The translations under genes and the position numbers were made by a program. Of a stretch of DNA of 64,000 nucleotides, positions 48,010 to 60,800 are shown one piece after another; positions within the stretch are counted from its first letter, which is position 1; each line of letters opens with the position of its first letter. The stretch is from contig NW_017264197.1 in the NCBI RefSeq assembly GCF_001619985.1, positions 1,116,001 through 1,180,000 on the forward strand. The letters are read 5' to 3'. The DNA comes from Xylona heveae TC161 (taxonomy: Eukaryota > Ascomycota > Xylonomycetes > Xylonales > Xylonaceae). A model generated the notes under the pieces. The model made no database searches and was not told the origin of the DNA. It saw nothing but the letters and a program-made list of their open reading frames with translations.

Positions 48010-48202
48010 ACAAATCAAGTTGGCAGCAGGCTTACGCTCAGTAGATCGTAACAACAAGGCTACTCTACTACTTACACGACCCGGCCAAGCAATTAAGTCG
48101 TATGCAAAGGATTTATCCCCGCGCATTGTGAAATTGCAATACGCCAGCTGAGGACCCGGACTTTCACCGAGCCCCCGTTGCCGGCCTGCTAAGATTCAGG
48201 GC
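48010..48202 (-). pseudogene. Truncated 28S rRNA gene, 3'-terminal ~190 bp
   Basis: Read on the minus strand, this matches the end of fungal large-subunit rRNA. It has TAGCAGGCCGGCAACGG, then GGGGATAAATC, then GCATACGACTTA, then GTAGAGTAGCCTTGTTGTTA followed by CGATCTACTGAG, and the terminal GATTTGT. It starts abruptly at about 48202, and no further 28S, 5.8S or 18S sequence lies beside it. Several stretches diverge from the conserved sequence, for example between CGACTTA and GTAAG. It is therefore a decayed fragment and not a working rRNA gene. Confidence 0.85.
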
Positions 48203-48898
48203 CAGAGGCCTTTAAGTGTATAGTCAACTAGTTTGTAGAAAGGATAAAAAACACAATTGTTGTTTTAAACAGACACCTAAATCTAGAATAGTAAACAAGA
48301 GATCTAAGAGGAGAGATCTAAATAAGGAAAAAAAAAAAAATAAGAAGAGCAACCAATATAAATATCATAGTATACAAATGCATGAAAGTGTAGTAGGGGA
48401 GAGAAGAAGTTCAAGGAAAAACGAAAAAAGAAAACAAAGGTATTCTAATGGAAAGAGAATTTGTTAAGAAACACACATGCTGCACCAGGATAAAAGAGAT
48501 ATAGAAGAATTAGCAGGTGGAAAGAAGAGAAGGAAAAGCGAAATTGTAAAAAAATACTTTTATGGTCCATCTACTTCTCCCATTAACCCCCTACATGACG
48601 ATGATGAATCGCGCGCAAGGAAAAATGAAAAGACAAAGAAGAGAGGGGAAAGAATTTTCGCTAGAACGCGAGTCGAACGCTTGAAATGCAGCAGGTTGAA
48701 ATGACGGCAGAGCGGAAGCATCGTGAGAGGCGTAAAAACGGATTTCGGTTTTTGGTTTTGAGACTCCGGTAAGGGCCAGTAAAAAGAGGATTACTCCAGG
48801 TCAGCGTCTCACTTCAACGTTTGTTCATGATGATGGAGAGAGAGATTTGAAGAGAAGATCTGCAGGGTTGCGGAGTAATGGAAGTCGAATAAGACGCC
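48203..48898. other. Purine-rich, AT-rich intergenic DNA
   Basis: Strong A/G bias on the + strand (48240-48560), beginning abruptly at the truncated 5' side of the 28S fragment. No gene recognised; the right end is the 3' flank of the UPS2-like gene. Confidence 0.5.
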
Positions 48899-49562
48899 TT
48901 AAGCAGCCATCTTCATGCTGTCGTGCTGTTGACGCTCGCGCTGCTCGCCAAATACTCTGCGGCTCATCTCTAGCACTGCTTCAAACCCTTCGCGGCCGCG
49001 CTTGGCATTCTGGCCGAAGCGCTCGACGGTGAAGTCCTCGATGCTGTTCTTGACTTTCTGCCAGCCACCGCAGAGAGCAGTGATCTGGGCATCCTGCGTG
49101 AATTTGGTCTGAAGGCTGGTATGAGGCTGATACGTGACGGTTTCGCGGACGGAAAGCAGGTTGGCCCATGTCAGGTTTGTCGAGCACATGGTGACCTTTT
49201 TGGATTCCGGGTCCACATAGGAAATCTCATAGACGTGCGAGGTGTCTTTGCCGCCAATCAGGGCGTTGATCCATTTCGGAGCGGATTGCTGGCATGTGAT
49301 GAGGCGCTCGGCACGAAGCTATCACACATTTGTCAACGTAATTGTCCAAAGTTCCAGATGTGAAGATGTAAAGTTGAAGTCTCGACGTAAAAGATGGGGG
49401 ACGGCATACGATTCCAGTTGAAGCGTCAACGCCTCGGGAGAGGGTATCAACGGCAATGACATGCGTTGAACTTTGGTTCCACGGGCAGTATTTGCGCCAG
49501 TTGGCAGTGGATACTTCTTCCCACGAGTAGTCGAAAGTGCAGTCTGATGCAAACACCTTCAT
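48899..49562 (-). CDS. UPS2: PRELI/MSF1 domain protein, Ups2-like mitochondrial lipid-transfer protein
   Basis: Exons on the minus strand are 49562-49410 and 49318-48899, giving 190 residues. PRELI-family proteins work in the mitochondrial intermembrane space with Mdm35; yeast Ups2 shuttles phosphatidylserine for PE synthesis. The family signature is clear: [20 protein letters not shown] at the start, [12 protein letters not shown], then across the intron a [13 protein letters not shown] block. Next come [33 protein letters not shown] and a C-terminal helix with [20 protein letters not shown]. The SHVYE and VRETVTY blocks are closer to yeast Ups2 than to Ups1. The whole protein is the PRELI domain plus a short tail, which is normal. 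Confidence 0.92.
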
Positions 49563-50983
49563 GTTGAAAGCGTCGGTTGGAGCTTTTCCCCCTGTCGCTT
49601 TGCGGGTGTCGCGTGCTAATCTTGCAGTCGGGAAGAATTTAAATTCGTTGAATGATAAGAGAGGCTATGGTATCGAGCGACACAGTTTTCAGATTCGCAA
49701 AAGTTTCTAATTTAGACAATTCAATGCAAGAGAACGGATAATGTCCGTCAAAAGGAATGCTAATGCTAAAATGCTAACAAAGTTAAAAGAGAAGGGGATT
49801 GAGAGCTCGCTTGAAAAAGTCGAAAGTCGGACTCAAAAGAGATGTCTGGGGATTTTGGGGGGCCGCGAAGTATATCACTCTCGCTCTCCGGAGTCGGGTT
49901 CAACGGGGCCCGCTCGGCCGTGCGGCAAAACTTCTTTTTCGGCTGCTCGCGTCATAGTGTGGCTGGAACGATCCAGTAACAATGTCACATTAATGTCGCG
50001 CTTACTTGATTTGGTAAGATGGGCTGTAAAAGGTCTCGCTTATTTTCATCGACTTAGCGATATGATGTATCCCTCTCTTCCCGATGCGGCAATAACCCTT
50101 CCCTTTCAACAAGAGGCAAAAAGGTAGACTTTGGTGGAAAAAAAAAAGATCGGTTTTCCCAGGCCCGATAGGAACCAAAAACCCTTAAAGAGCTGTCACA
50201 TTAGCGTGTCCAATTCGAGCTTGGCGGGCACTTTTGGTTTCCATCCAAGCTATTTTCACAACAGTGTATTTACATTTGAAACTGATCGTACATGCACACT
50301 GGTAGAAGGATTGACATCACACGCGAAATTCAAGATCCCGTCGAGCTCTAGAGAGGCCCTTTAGATTCACCGTCGGTAGAAGCCCCAGCGGACGACCCCA
50401 ACAAGAGGTGTCAGAATAGCCATAAATTATTTCTCATTCCACCTCCATCTCGATATTTTTATCAAGAACACTGTGTTCCTAGAAATTTGTGTTGAGCACA
50501 TTGATGCTTAAACGACATCAAGGTCAAAATCGACGAGTAAACATTGAGATAAAAGGTTAGCCAGTTATCCAAGCATCATCAATGCTGCCATCTCCATGAA
50601 ATCGGGGAAAGAAAAGGCATGGGGAGATCACGAATGTCGGAGCCAATAGGGCTCTGATGGTATAACACAGCATGCTCAATTGCATAGTCCCTTCGTTCGT
50701 GTCATCGGAAGCATTCATTGGAAATGGACTATAAATTTCATTTCTTTTGTAACGGATATATAAAATTTCTGTCTCATTCAGCGCATGCCCTTTCCTATGC
50801 CCCGCCCAAATGCTCCAAGATGTATAAATAAACGCTGCGACTGATACTGATGCGCTCAAATGCAAGTGCCAATAAGGAGGAGAAAATCTGCAGGACTCTC
50901 CCCCAGTCCATAAGATGTACCGGATTGAAGGTATTGCCTCGTCCCAGAATCATTGTCACCGGACGGTGACGCTATCGTTACCT
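49563..50983. other. 1.4 kb intergenic region
   Basis: Upstream flank of the UPS2-like gene and 3' flank of the CHY gene. The open frame at 49741-50127 lacks domain features and is not accepted. Nothing else recognised. Confidence 0.5.
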
Positions 50984-51691
50984 TTATCCAAGCCGATTGG
51001 GCGCATCCTCAACGTCGAAGATCGATCTCAATTCCTTTTGCTTCACCCGGTCGTCCCTCAACATCCTGGAGAACTGGGTGTTAGCTATAGAAACCTATGG
51101 GTGATCACACCACGCACCTTGAATCTTTGCGAGCATCCTCGCCTTCAAAGTTTAGCACAGGCTTTGGGGTAACGGCTTCGATAACGAAATGATTATCGCA
51201 GTGTGGGCAGTACTCGTCGCTAATTCGATTTTCAGCTGACCGCTATCTCTCGTAACCCATATCGTGGATCTTGTTTGTACCTCTCATCGAATTCTTGTGC
51301 ATCTTTACGGAAGCATTTCTTGCACTTTTTGCACGCGAAAATCTATCATGAACCAGAAGATGTCAGCCGTCATAAATTCAGTTCGCACCAACCCACGTAG
51401 TCGCAGGTCTCCAATTCGCGCAAAGGAGGATCGTACCATCTCAAATTTCTGCAGGAGCTGGTGATCTTCTTGTTCCGCATGGCACTCGGCGCAGTCAAAC
51501 CATTTTCGGCCTATTTGTGGAAGCGAGCTTGCGGTCAGGTCTGCAATAGTAGCCTAAAATGATCCGAATATATCATACAGCATGGTGATCGGATAGCTAC
51601 TTGAGCGTTAAGAATGTGTTTGCTGAGCGACGCGTGAGCGGAGATGCGCTTTGAAATCAATGATCTGAGGTTGACGCTCAACCTACCACAT
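50984..51691 (-). CDS. CHY-type zinc-finger protein in six small exons
   Basis: Exons on the minus strand are 51691-51687 (5 nt, ATGTG), 51622-51579, 51510-51437, 51342-51281, 51219-51118 and 51065-50984. They total 369 nt, giving 122 residues. The spliced product reads MCKHILNAQ, then RSPCCRKWFDCAECHAEQED, FACKKCKKCFRKD and ESDEYCPHCDNHFVIEA. These supply the spaced Cys/His ligands of a CHY zinc finger, and the protein ends SIFDVEDAPNRLG. All introns are GT-AG, and the last has a GCTAAC branch site. Short CHY proteins include yeast Hot13, a helper of intermembrane-space protein import; whether this one has that role is inference. No exon is longer than 102 nt, so the gene is easily missed by frame-based searches. 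Confidence 0.88.
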
Positions 51692-52389
51692 TGTTTAAAG
51701 AATCGCGCAATGCAAAAGGTTTCAATAAGAGGGAAAAATGGCGAAGAAATGAAGTGATCAAAATTCTCTCGAAATGGAGTGAGAAAGACCAGGTGAGAGA
51801 TGTAAGAGAAAGAGTATTCTGCAATTGAAATGGTAGAAAGATTATTGAGCATACAGTAGTCGGCCACAACCGCGCTCAAGGGTTCGCGTCGGAGCAGATC
51901 TATCTTATAAGATAAGATAATAGAAACACTAAGGACAGCAAAGCTCAAACGTGCAAGCCGCTCAATATGGAGTACGAGAGATCCGACTTCCCGTTGCTTG
52001 GTCGGCTAACCTCGGTCCGTCTCATCGGTCTCACATTCCTTCGGCATATTATCCCGCTTGCGAAAGAGCTCAAGCAGCTCCTTGGGTTGGTATCAAAGAA
52101 CGTCGCATTATCTATGAGTCTTACCTTTGAACTAACCAAACCGAATGCAATGCCTCGAAAAGCTTGATGACAGTTTGGTCTTTATTGACACGAATTGGAT
52201 ACTATATATTTCTTCGCAAAAGACATGTTCGCTAAGATTTGCTCTTTACGCGTACAAAAGCTTCCCTAATATAGTACAGCGTAGTAGGTAGTTCAGAGAG
52301 AGACAAAGAGAGAAAAAGAGAGAAAAAGAGAGAAAAGGAGAGAGAGAATAATCTATACACGTTGCATGTCCATGATATTGAGTGTCTCT
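51692..52389. other. Intergenic region with GA-rich repeat
   Basis: Holds an AGAGAGAAAA-type purine repeat at about 52290-52347. It is the upstream flank of the CHY gene and the 3' flank of PEX2. No gene seen. Confidence 0.55.
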
Positions 52390-53974
52390 TTAATGCGGAG
52401 ACGTCGGAGCTTCGCCTGAAAGCGAATCGACTTGTGCCCACTCGCTGGATACGTCAAACGGGCGAACTGCCGGGGAATTTGCAAGCTCCTGCATTGGAGT
52501 CTCAAATCTGTCCTTTTCGGTGTCGTTCTCGGGCGACGGGTCGAGTTGTGTCAACCCATCTTCATCGTGATTGTCATCAATAAAACCAACGGATTTCTCT
52601 GTCGCTGGTTTGACTCCTTCTTCTTCCTCCTCCAAAACATCGCCATTCCAAGGGCGGCATTGATTGACAATCTCGCCACATCTTAAACAAGCCCACCCTT
52701 CGCCCTCTTCGCTTTCGAGCCTTTGTGCAAGGCACACAAAGCAATAAATGCACCCGCACGGTATGGCCTCATAAGGATTGGTAACGTCTGTCTGGGCAGA
52801 TCCAATCACTCCGCCCGAGGCACCAGACATGGCAAGAACATTATCCTCTGACGTTGAAATGGGATTCTGGTCATGATAACAGATGGCGCATGTCCGCTCC
52901 GGTAGAAAGCCAAGCGGACCAGTGGAACGGGAATCTTCACCATTGTCGTCACCCGTTCTGGGCATGAGCGATCTCATCTTTCGCCACGCTCTTCCGAGCC
53001 AGCGTCGCCATCGGGAAATGCCAACCAAGGGCAAGATGAAGAGAAGAAATTCTGTAAATGCATGCCAGACAAGCTGACGATTCAAATATTCAAATGATAC
53101 CTCTCTGTTGACCTGGCTAGTGGGCGTCGCGAGGCGAAGTCGAAGGACACGATCAAGGAGCGTCCGGTATTTGCCATTGAAGAGGAAAATCAAAAAGGAG
53201 ACAAATGCAGCAAGTGAATGAGCTGTTGACACCGTCGTACTCAATCGCGAGAAAAGTCGAACGTTGGCAGACGGCTAGATGCGGCACAGGAAGATTTAGC
53301 TGCCAAGTGTTCTCAATCGACCCATAAGAATGCGGTAATACCTGTTCAAATCCGCCTTCCATATCCACGAGCCAATCTTCCCATTTCCCCCAAGCATAGC
53401 GAGCCCCTATTGTGAACAAGCCATAGACAGATTTCTGCCACTTTGATGGTGGCCGAGGCACGGGGCCCTTGTAGCGCGCATCCACGTATTTCAAGTTCTG
53501 AAGCGCAGCCCCATATGAAGCATCGTGATCCCAGATAGAGAGTTTGAACAGTACGGCCCGCAGCGCGAGAAGGATTTCTGAAGACCAATCATCCTGCAAA
53601 TGAGGCTAGAAACATTGTCAGAAATACAGCGACTTGGGTTTGGCATGAAGAGGGACCCTCATCTGGCTTACTCCAAAGTATTTCAGCGCATCCTGGATTT
53701 GTCCTTTGAGAAGATCGAGCAATTCCTCGTCAAGAAGCTCGGCATCAACTTGACCGACCCTATACGCAGGTCGCGTCCCTTCACGGCCTCTAATCAAATC
53801 CCAAATATCTTTTAGAATATTATCTGCCTGGCTCAAAGAACCCGGTAAGGAATCAATCGTCGCCGATGCGGGAAATCGCCGATCATGGCTCACGCGTGCC
53901 TGATTCTCGGCCTCCCGCGACCGGCGACGAGCAGCAATTCGTTGCTGAGCAGCAGTAAAATCAGCGGCGCTCAT
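52390..53974 (-). CDS. pex2: Peroxisome biogenesis RING E3 ligase PEX2
   Basis: Exons on the minus strand are 53974-53672, 53605-53342 and 53274-52390, giving 483 residues. PEX2 is an integral peroxisomal membrane protein; with PEX10 and PEX12 it ubiquitinates the import receptor PEX5. The protein has the conserved VGQVDAELLDEELLDLLKGQ segment, then DALKYFGPHLQDDW across intron 1, LKYVDARYKGPVP, and RTLLDRVLRLRL. Two or more membrane spans follow, for example LVWHAFTEFLLFILPLVGIS. The C-terminal RING has CAICYHDQN, then AIPCGCIYCFVCLAQRLE and GWACLRCGE. The start at 53974 is preferred over in-frame upstream codons because it gives the family N-terminus MSAADFTAAQQRIAARRRSR. Intron 1 has two possible acceptors; the upstream one, adding PHLQ, fits the family better. 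Confidence 0.95.
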
Positions 53975-54861
53975 CACGCACGCATGGTCGAGGTCGCGAG
54001 GAGCTGTTATGGCTCCTCTTACAGGAGTAGGCCAAAAGTCGACGTCCACAAGATCTAGTAATGCTCCAATCTAGGGACGAGGGACTACACGGGGAGCTCG
54101 GGGATCGCCTTTGATAACGGAGGGAGATGATGGACCGAGGAAGAAATCCGATCTTAAAGTCAATCTACTTTCATTTGTATAGCTTTATTCATGGAACGCA
54201 AAGTACCGATACTCTTGTGTCCTTGTGCTAGGGATCCTACGCGAAGAGCAGCCGTCGGCCCTTTTTACTTTGTCGGTTCATTAGCATCCCTGTAACGTTA
54301 CCTTAATCAAGGAGCTACAAGCTTGTCCTCAGCGACAAGAGCAGTTTACTTCATTCTTTAATATGACAGTTGAAATTTTCTGGTTTATATATAATCCAAA
54401 GACTCGCAGCAGAGATAACACCAGTGCATAATTAAAATACATCTGTCAACCTTTGCCGCGCTTATAGTATATTATATGCTCTTATATTATTAAATCCTAA
54501 TGGTAATGCGACAAGCTCTATATAGCTGGGGGTTTGCCCTCGAGTCTAAATTAATGCAAAATGAAAAGCAGTGTTCTCGGTGTGAGTTTGTTTGTGTATG
54601 TGTTTGTATGTGTGTGTATGTGTGTGGATAATCAGACGCCTCCCCGGTATATTGTGCCTGTAAATCCCACGCTATATCTTGCCAGGAGAATGAGAAAATG
54701 AAAATGCAAGAAAAAAGAAGTGGTCGATAGGGAAGAAGAAATTATGTAAAGGTTGCCAATGAGAGGGCGATTCCCAGTCGCCAAAAGATTAAAAGTTTAA
54801 TCAATGTACATGAACCGTGGATGTGTCAACCGCACAGCCACGTTATCAGTTGGTCTTTACC
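53975..54861. other. Intergenic region
   Basis: Upstream flank of PEX2 and 3' flank of the glucan synthase. A GT-rich run lies at about 54580-54628. No gene seen. Confidence 0.55.
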
Positions 54862-57800
54862 TTACGGTTTAGACAACTGTTCCTTTCGGAAGAATTTGAA
54901 GAATCCCACACAGATTGCCAATTGGAAGAACAACGCAATCCAGAACCATGCCTTGTGTAATCCGTCGGTGTAACCGGCAGAGAAATCTGGGAAGACGTCG
55001 CCAGGACCAACCTTGTTTGGTCCACAAGCCCGTGCCACAATCGTTGCAATACTTCCAAGAACCTGCGCGGAAACGAGAGTGAATATGATGTGGAATCTAG
55101 TCAGCGTCTGGAGCAAGATCATGCCGAAGCCGACACCTTGCAATGCGTCCAAAACACCAAGCCACAGCCAGAGAATACGTCCGACCACGGCTGATCCAAC
55201 CGGTGTTCCAGCCCAAGGGACGTATAGACCAATGTTCGAAACACCCCATAGCATCTGACACCATCGAGGTGCGCCTAGGGCGACGGCAAAAATGGGAAGA
55301 ACCCAAGAGTGGCGGGTGGACAGGCGGCTAAAAAGGTAAAGACATGCTGCCCAAATTCCAATAAAGAAGAGAAGCAGAAGGAGCACAATGGCGTAGGTGG
55401 GTGCATGTTTTGTGGACCAGAAATATTGCCAGTTTCGACCATACGGTGCCGAGAGGAAGAAATTTTGGATGATGACAGCAACGAAGAACCACTGAGACAG
55501 CATTAGCCTTCAATTTTTATTTAAAATTGATTCTCAGTACGTGAATGACAACTTACAAGGATGATCTTGCGTCGGATGACGGATGAGTAGAACGATGGCA
55601 CCTTACCAGGGCTCTGGCGGTAGAACTCCGGCAAACCGAGAAAGAGCACGGCACCAACACCGAACAAGAGCAGAGCAATTGGCAGACAGATCACTGTACG
55701 AGGCCAACCATAAGTCACAACGGTTGAGGCTTGCTTGCCTAGATTGTTGATCTTGACAAGCTTTGCGCCCCAGAGCCACAAAACGGAAACATAGATCTGC
55801 TGCGTCCCTTGAATGACACAAGCACGGAAACTCCACGATTCCACGGGTACGCTTCCTATTTGGAGTTAGTATCATTGTAAATCCCACACAGAATTACTGG
55901 GGCTAACGTACCCTCGGCACCAAAATTAAGAGCAAAGAAAAAGGATCCGCTGGCAGACGCTACAGCGTAGAAGCCGGTGGCCACGTTTTGGACCCAGTTC
56001 CTGCTGGCCATGGTCGCTCCATAGGGGGAGAAAGCCAGAAACACAAAGGCAAGGCCATAGAAGACGAAGGGGAGCGACAACACGTAGACTGATTTCAACG
56101 TTCTGAAAACGCACCACCAAATAATGGAGGCGGCAAGGTAAATGCAAGCTACAGTGTAGAGCTTCGATGCAGTCTCTCCGATCTCGCCAGTCAATAATGA
56201 AATCTGGTAGGAATTGGCAGCAATGATTTGACCCTGTTGCAAAAGAGAAAATAGAGTTAATCGCAGTTCGTCATTATACGGATGAAAATCAAGAGCCACT
56301 TACGAAAGCGAGAAGGAACGAATAGACAGGCCAGTCTCCAAATTTTGTTGCAAGGATTTTCCTGAAACCAGTAGGTGGGGTGTAGTCGTCCTGGAGAAGG
56401 AATTGGTCCACGCCCTCCTCTTCACCGTTGCCATACGTGCCGTCAATAGGTTCGTTGAAGATGGAGGCCGCAGGGCTCGATCGTCCGAACCTGAAAATGG
56501 ATGATGCCGGGGTTACAGTGACCGAAGTCTTTCCCATCTTGGCGTCGTGGAAGCGACTAAACCAATTCTTTTCGCTCTTGACAAGGTACTCCTCGACACA
56601 CAAGTTGCTCTCAGAGGTTTTGCCGTTCAAATTATCGAGCATCTTGTCAAACGTCTTGTAGTAGAGGCCAGTTGGGTCCGTAAAGAATGGCTCGACCTTT
56701 TGCAAGGTATAGTCCTTCTTTTCGCCGACAACAGAGGCCAAGCTAAGATTAGCATCGGCGCGAGAGTAAGGCGAAAGGAAGTAGTCCTCCATTCTTGGAC
56801 TGGTCGGCATGGAGCCGGCGGGAGAGAAGGGTACATATGGGCTTTGGGGAACGGACGGGCTGTACTGGGCGGCGGAGTCACGAGACGAGAACGAAGCTGG
56901 GTTGAGGGAGGCCAACTGGCTGCTCTGCTCACTCTCTCTAGCTTGCTCGGGCGTTAGAATGTACTCATCCACAACATTGCTGGCGGCATCATCAGCAGCG
57001 GTGGCCTGGGAACCATCCGATAGGCGCTGTCTGGAACTGCCCTGGCCATGCTCGTCAATAGCCGTCAACTGTCTGGAAGAACCGGCTTCTTGGCCGCCGT
57101 TTGCAACGCCAACAGCATTGTTGTCACCAAAAGGATTAGGCTTGCTCAATCGTCTCCGTTGGCGACCTGCCAACCCTGAGTCATCCGAAGGACTGGCAGC
57201 CCGGCTCGCCGGAGCACTGCGGCTGACTGAACTGTCTCGAGAGAGTGTCAGCCGGCTCATTCGTCGACCTCTTTCCCCTTCAGGAACGTGACCGGGTCCA
57301 ACACGTGTGCCAAGTGATAAAGTCTGTGGTCCAGTCTCTGCACCGGCGCCTTCTCTGGAAGGACTGCCGGCACGAGTGGAAGGTCCACTTTGGGGTGCCG
57401 TGGTAGGGATACTGGGAGCTTGCATCCAAGGTTGACGATACATCGAAGAAGCAGATGACATGTTGAAAAAGCTTGGCGTTCTGCTCTGGGCCCATGGGCG
57501 AGGAGTAGCTGAGCCACTGACAGGCGTCTGGGCACCAGAGAGTGCGAGCCGGCGCGGCTTCAGAGCTTGTTTCTTGTGGATCTTAATAGACGTCTCCTGA
57601 AGAATCCCGAGATCTTCAACCCACTGCGCGACAGGGAAACGTTGCTTTGCCGACCGCGCTCTCATGATTGCGCGGACCTCTTGCTTCGAGTCCAAAGCTC
57701 CGTGGATAGCTTGCTTGAATTGCTGAATCAAATGCTTTGTTGTCGTCGACTCGATGGTGTACCACCAACCAGGCATCTGTCCCAGACCACCAACTCGGGA

Positions 57801-60800
57801 GCCAACACCAAGGGCGCCTTTACGGCCGAATTCGACCGCTACCAGACCAAAGGGCTCATCTCTTGACGGAATCAGGGCAAATTCGGCACCGCTGAAGATA
57901 TATGGTGGCAAGGCAGTAAACTCTGGCCTGGAAAAGACCCGGTTGGGGTATACCTTCATCATATGGTCGAGCTTGAGCGCTGCAAATTTACCATAGAGAT
58001 CAATGACAGGACCAATACAAATGAGCTGGACATTGGAATTTTCCTCCAGGACGGCCGGGAAGACATCTGCGATGAGATCCACACCTTTTTGCATGGACCA
58101 ACGACCAACAAAGACAAAAAGCTCGGCGTTGGGATTCTGCTCTAATCCAGCCCATTCCTGAGCTTGACGCTTGAGAGGTGCTCGAGAGGCTTCAAACTCA
58201 GCATCGACAACGACCTCGTCAGGGTTCGCAGGCTGCTTGTTCCAATCTCCAACATCCGTTGGGTCAGGGTTAGGAAGGCTTCCAATTTTCGAAAGACCCC
58301 AAAAGATCGGATAACGGGCAAATGAGCGTTTACCGTATTTCTTCGAGACACCAACGGCACCAAATCCCTTTTGATGAATACGCAGGTAGCTTGCTCCTGC
58401 ATGCAACAAGTTGAATACTTCTCCAAACTGCACATAGCGGCGAACAATTTCTGCATCGAGGTTGTACACACGGGACACTTCGTCAACTTCAAGTGCGCTC
58501 CGCATCGGCCATAGGCCTTGGAATTCGGCGTTGTGAAGCGACAAACAAACAGGGATGGTGTCGGGGAGAAGATACAACGGAGCGACGGTTCCATGGTAAT
58601 CGTTGATGTGGTAAAGATCAATTGGGAAACGACGGATGGCTTCCGCAATACACTGGTTCCAGGCCGAGTAATAAATGGCGCTATCAATGTCGTCCATACG
58701 GGGGGGATAGGGCTCAGCTTTGGTCTGTTGTCGAAAGACTGGCGCGTCGAGAAGCACGTAGGTTATGTTCCGAAGAGTGTGATATTGCACGTTAATGATG
58801 TACTCATTACCAAGCACCTTCACAACCATGGGCTCAGCTCGTTGGTCGATGGGATAGTCGATACCTCCGGCGCAGGGAACGACCCAGATCAAATCCTGAT
58901 GTCCAAGATTCTTGCCCATGAGTTGAGCCATGACACCCAGACCACCAATCTTAATCTTGATCTCCCAGTCCTCGATATCATACTCCATGGTAGCGATGAG
59001 GACGGTGCGACGGCCACCCGCAGCTTCCACGGGGGCGACAGTTGCCGGGGCAACTTCACTCAAGGCGGTAGAAGATCCGGTGAACCTCTGGAACGCGGGT
59101 GAACCGAGATACCTTTCAGGGATAATCTTCCGAACAGCAAGAGGAACAATACCGCCCTTTTCGCTAACACCAACCTGGTTGAACTTGACCTGGTAAAAGG
59201 CGCGTAGATAGGCCCAGACTCCCAGCGCACCGGTCAAAGGTGGGATAAAGGCAAGCAAGAGGAACAGTGCCAGTTGCTTCCAGCGTGAACCCACAGGAGT
59301 CAGAGTGTACCTCCGGTCGGCATCATTGACACTAATGCGATACGCCAGGTGAGGCGAAGGTGGAAACTCGGTAATGTTTACAACGGCCTCCATTAGCGTA
59401 ATTGGAGGGATCCGATCAAGAACGGTGTCATTGTCGACATCACCAAAAGCCGCTGTAACGTCTGGTTCTCCATCAGGGTTCATTCCCCACACGTTTACCT
59501 GGAACTGCGCCGGCCACTCGGTCATGAAATTGAAATTCCAGATGCCATCCTTATCCTGCTTCATCACATTCGGCAAGCCTGCATCATAGCCAAATTCGTT
59601 CCATGGACCATGAAGGGATAAGTGAGGGAAACGCCGTGCGGGGCCATCTTCGTGCAATTCTCCCTCTTGGACGTGGTCGCTACTTCCAGCAATCCGGCTC
59701 CAGTATTGAACAGTGACGTGTTCACCAGTCCATCTTTGAGCCTTAGTACCGCTCCACGCAGTGGGCTGAATAGTCGTGTTTCCGCCAGTGTAGTCAAGCC
59801 AGTTACTGTAGCTCGAGCCCCAAGTGGTCGAATACCGGAATTTGTCTGCACCAGGGGCGCTATGTGAAATTACGAGCTCTTTTCCATCTTCGCTCTCGTG
59901 AAACAAACTGGTCGAATAATTTCCTGTGCGTGGGAAGACAACGGGGTTGGCACTGTCACCAACCCTGATGAAGAAATGGTCAACAGAGTTGGTAAAGGTA
60001 CTGTTTTGCGATGTGACATTGCGGATAGTGATTTGATGGATACCATGAGAAACGTCGACAAGATTGGCTTTGAAGGTCCACGCAGTGGGAATACCACCGG
60101 GCCATTTAGGCGCCTCGACCTTAGCGACCGTCAAGCACTTGATGCTGCTCCTGTCGAGTTTCGCAGTCACCCGGTCCTCTGTGGACGACTGGAATTCCAT
60201 ATTGTCTCTGACGCTGTCGCAATCCATGGGGGTTGAGAAATCCAGCTCAATGGCAACAGTGTCCTGCTGTCCACGGGGCACCTTGGAAAGGATTCTGGTG
60301 TCGTGACCAGGTGTGAAGCCAGTTAGCATCGGACTAGGCGCAAGCCATTTGTCCTTGGGCACAAATGCCTTGTAATCCCATGGATCAAGGTGCATGGCCG
60401 AAAGACATCCGTTCCATTCCTTTACGCCCTCGAGCCCAAAGTTCTGTACAGAGGTTTCCAGTGTGTACTCTTCAAACGGATAAAAGAGGTTCTTGACGGT
60501 GACGTTGGGATCAAAAGGCGCAATGAGACCAAGGGTGTCAATGGAGCAGTTGAATGTGTAAGTTTGAGGGACATTGTTGTTCGTGTAGACGAGCCAAACA
60601 CTCTGGTTGCCTCCATGACCCTGATGGCTAAAGTCTTGAACGCCAGGCCACTGAGCATGAACAACACTCCACACGCCGGTTTCAGTTGGAGTTCCGTAAG
60701 AACCGGGAAGATAGATATCCCACGTCTGGTTGGAGAGTTGCTTGAGGAGGAACCCGTCATTAAGAGCTGGAAAGCGTTCACGCATCTCAAACATGCTCTT

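Noticed and set aside
49741-50127. Open frame of 128 codons
   Set aside because: No domain, no hydrophobic or helical pattern, no homology recognised; lies in intergenic DNA.
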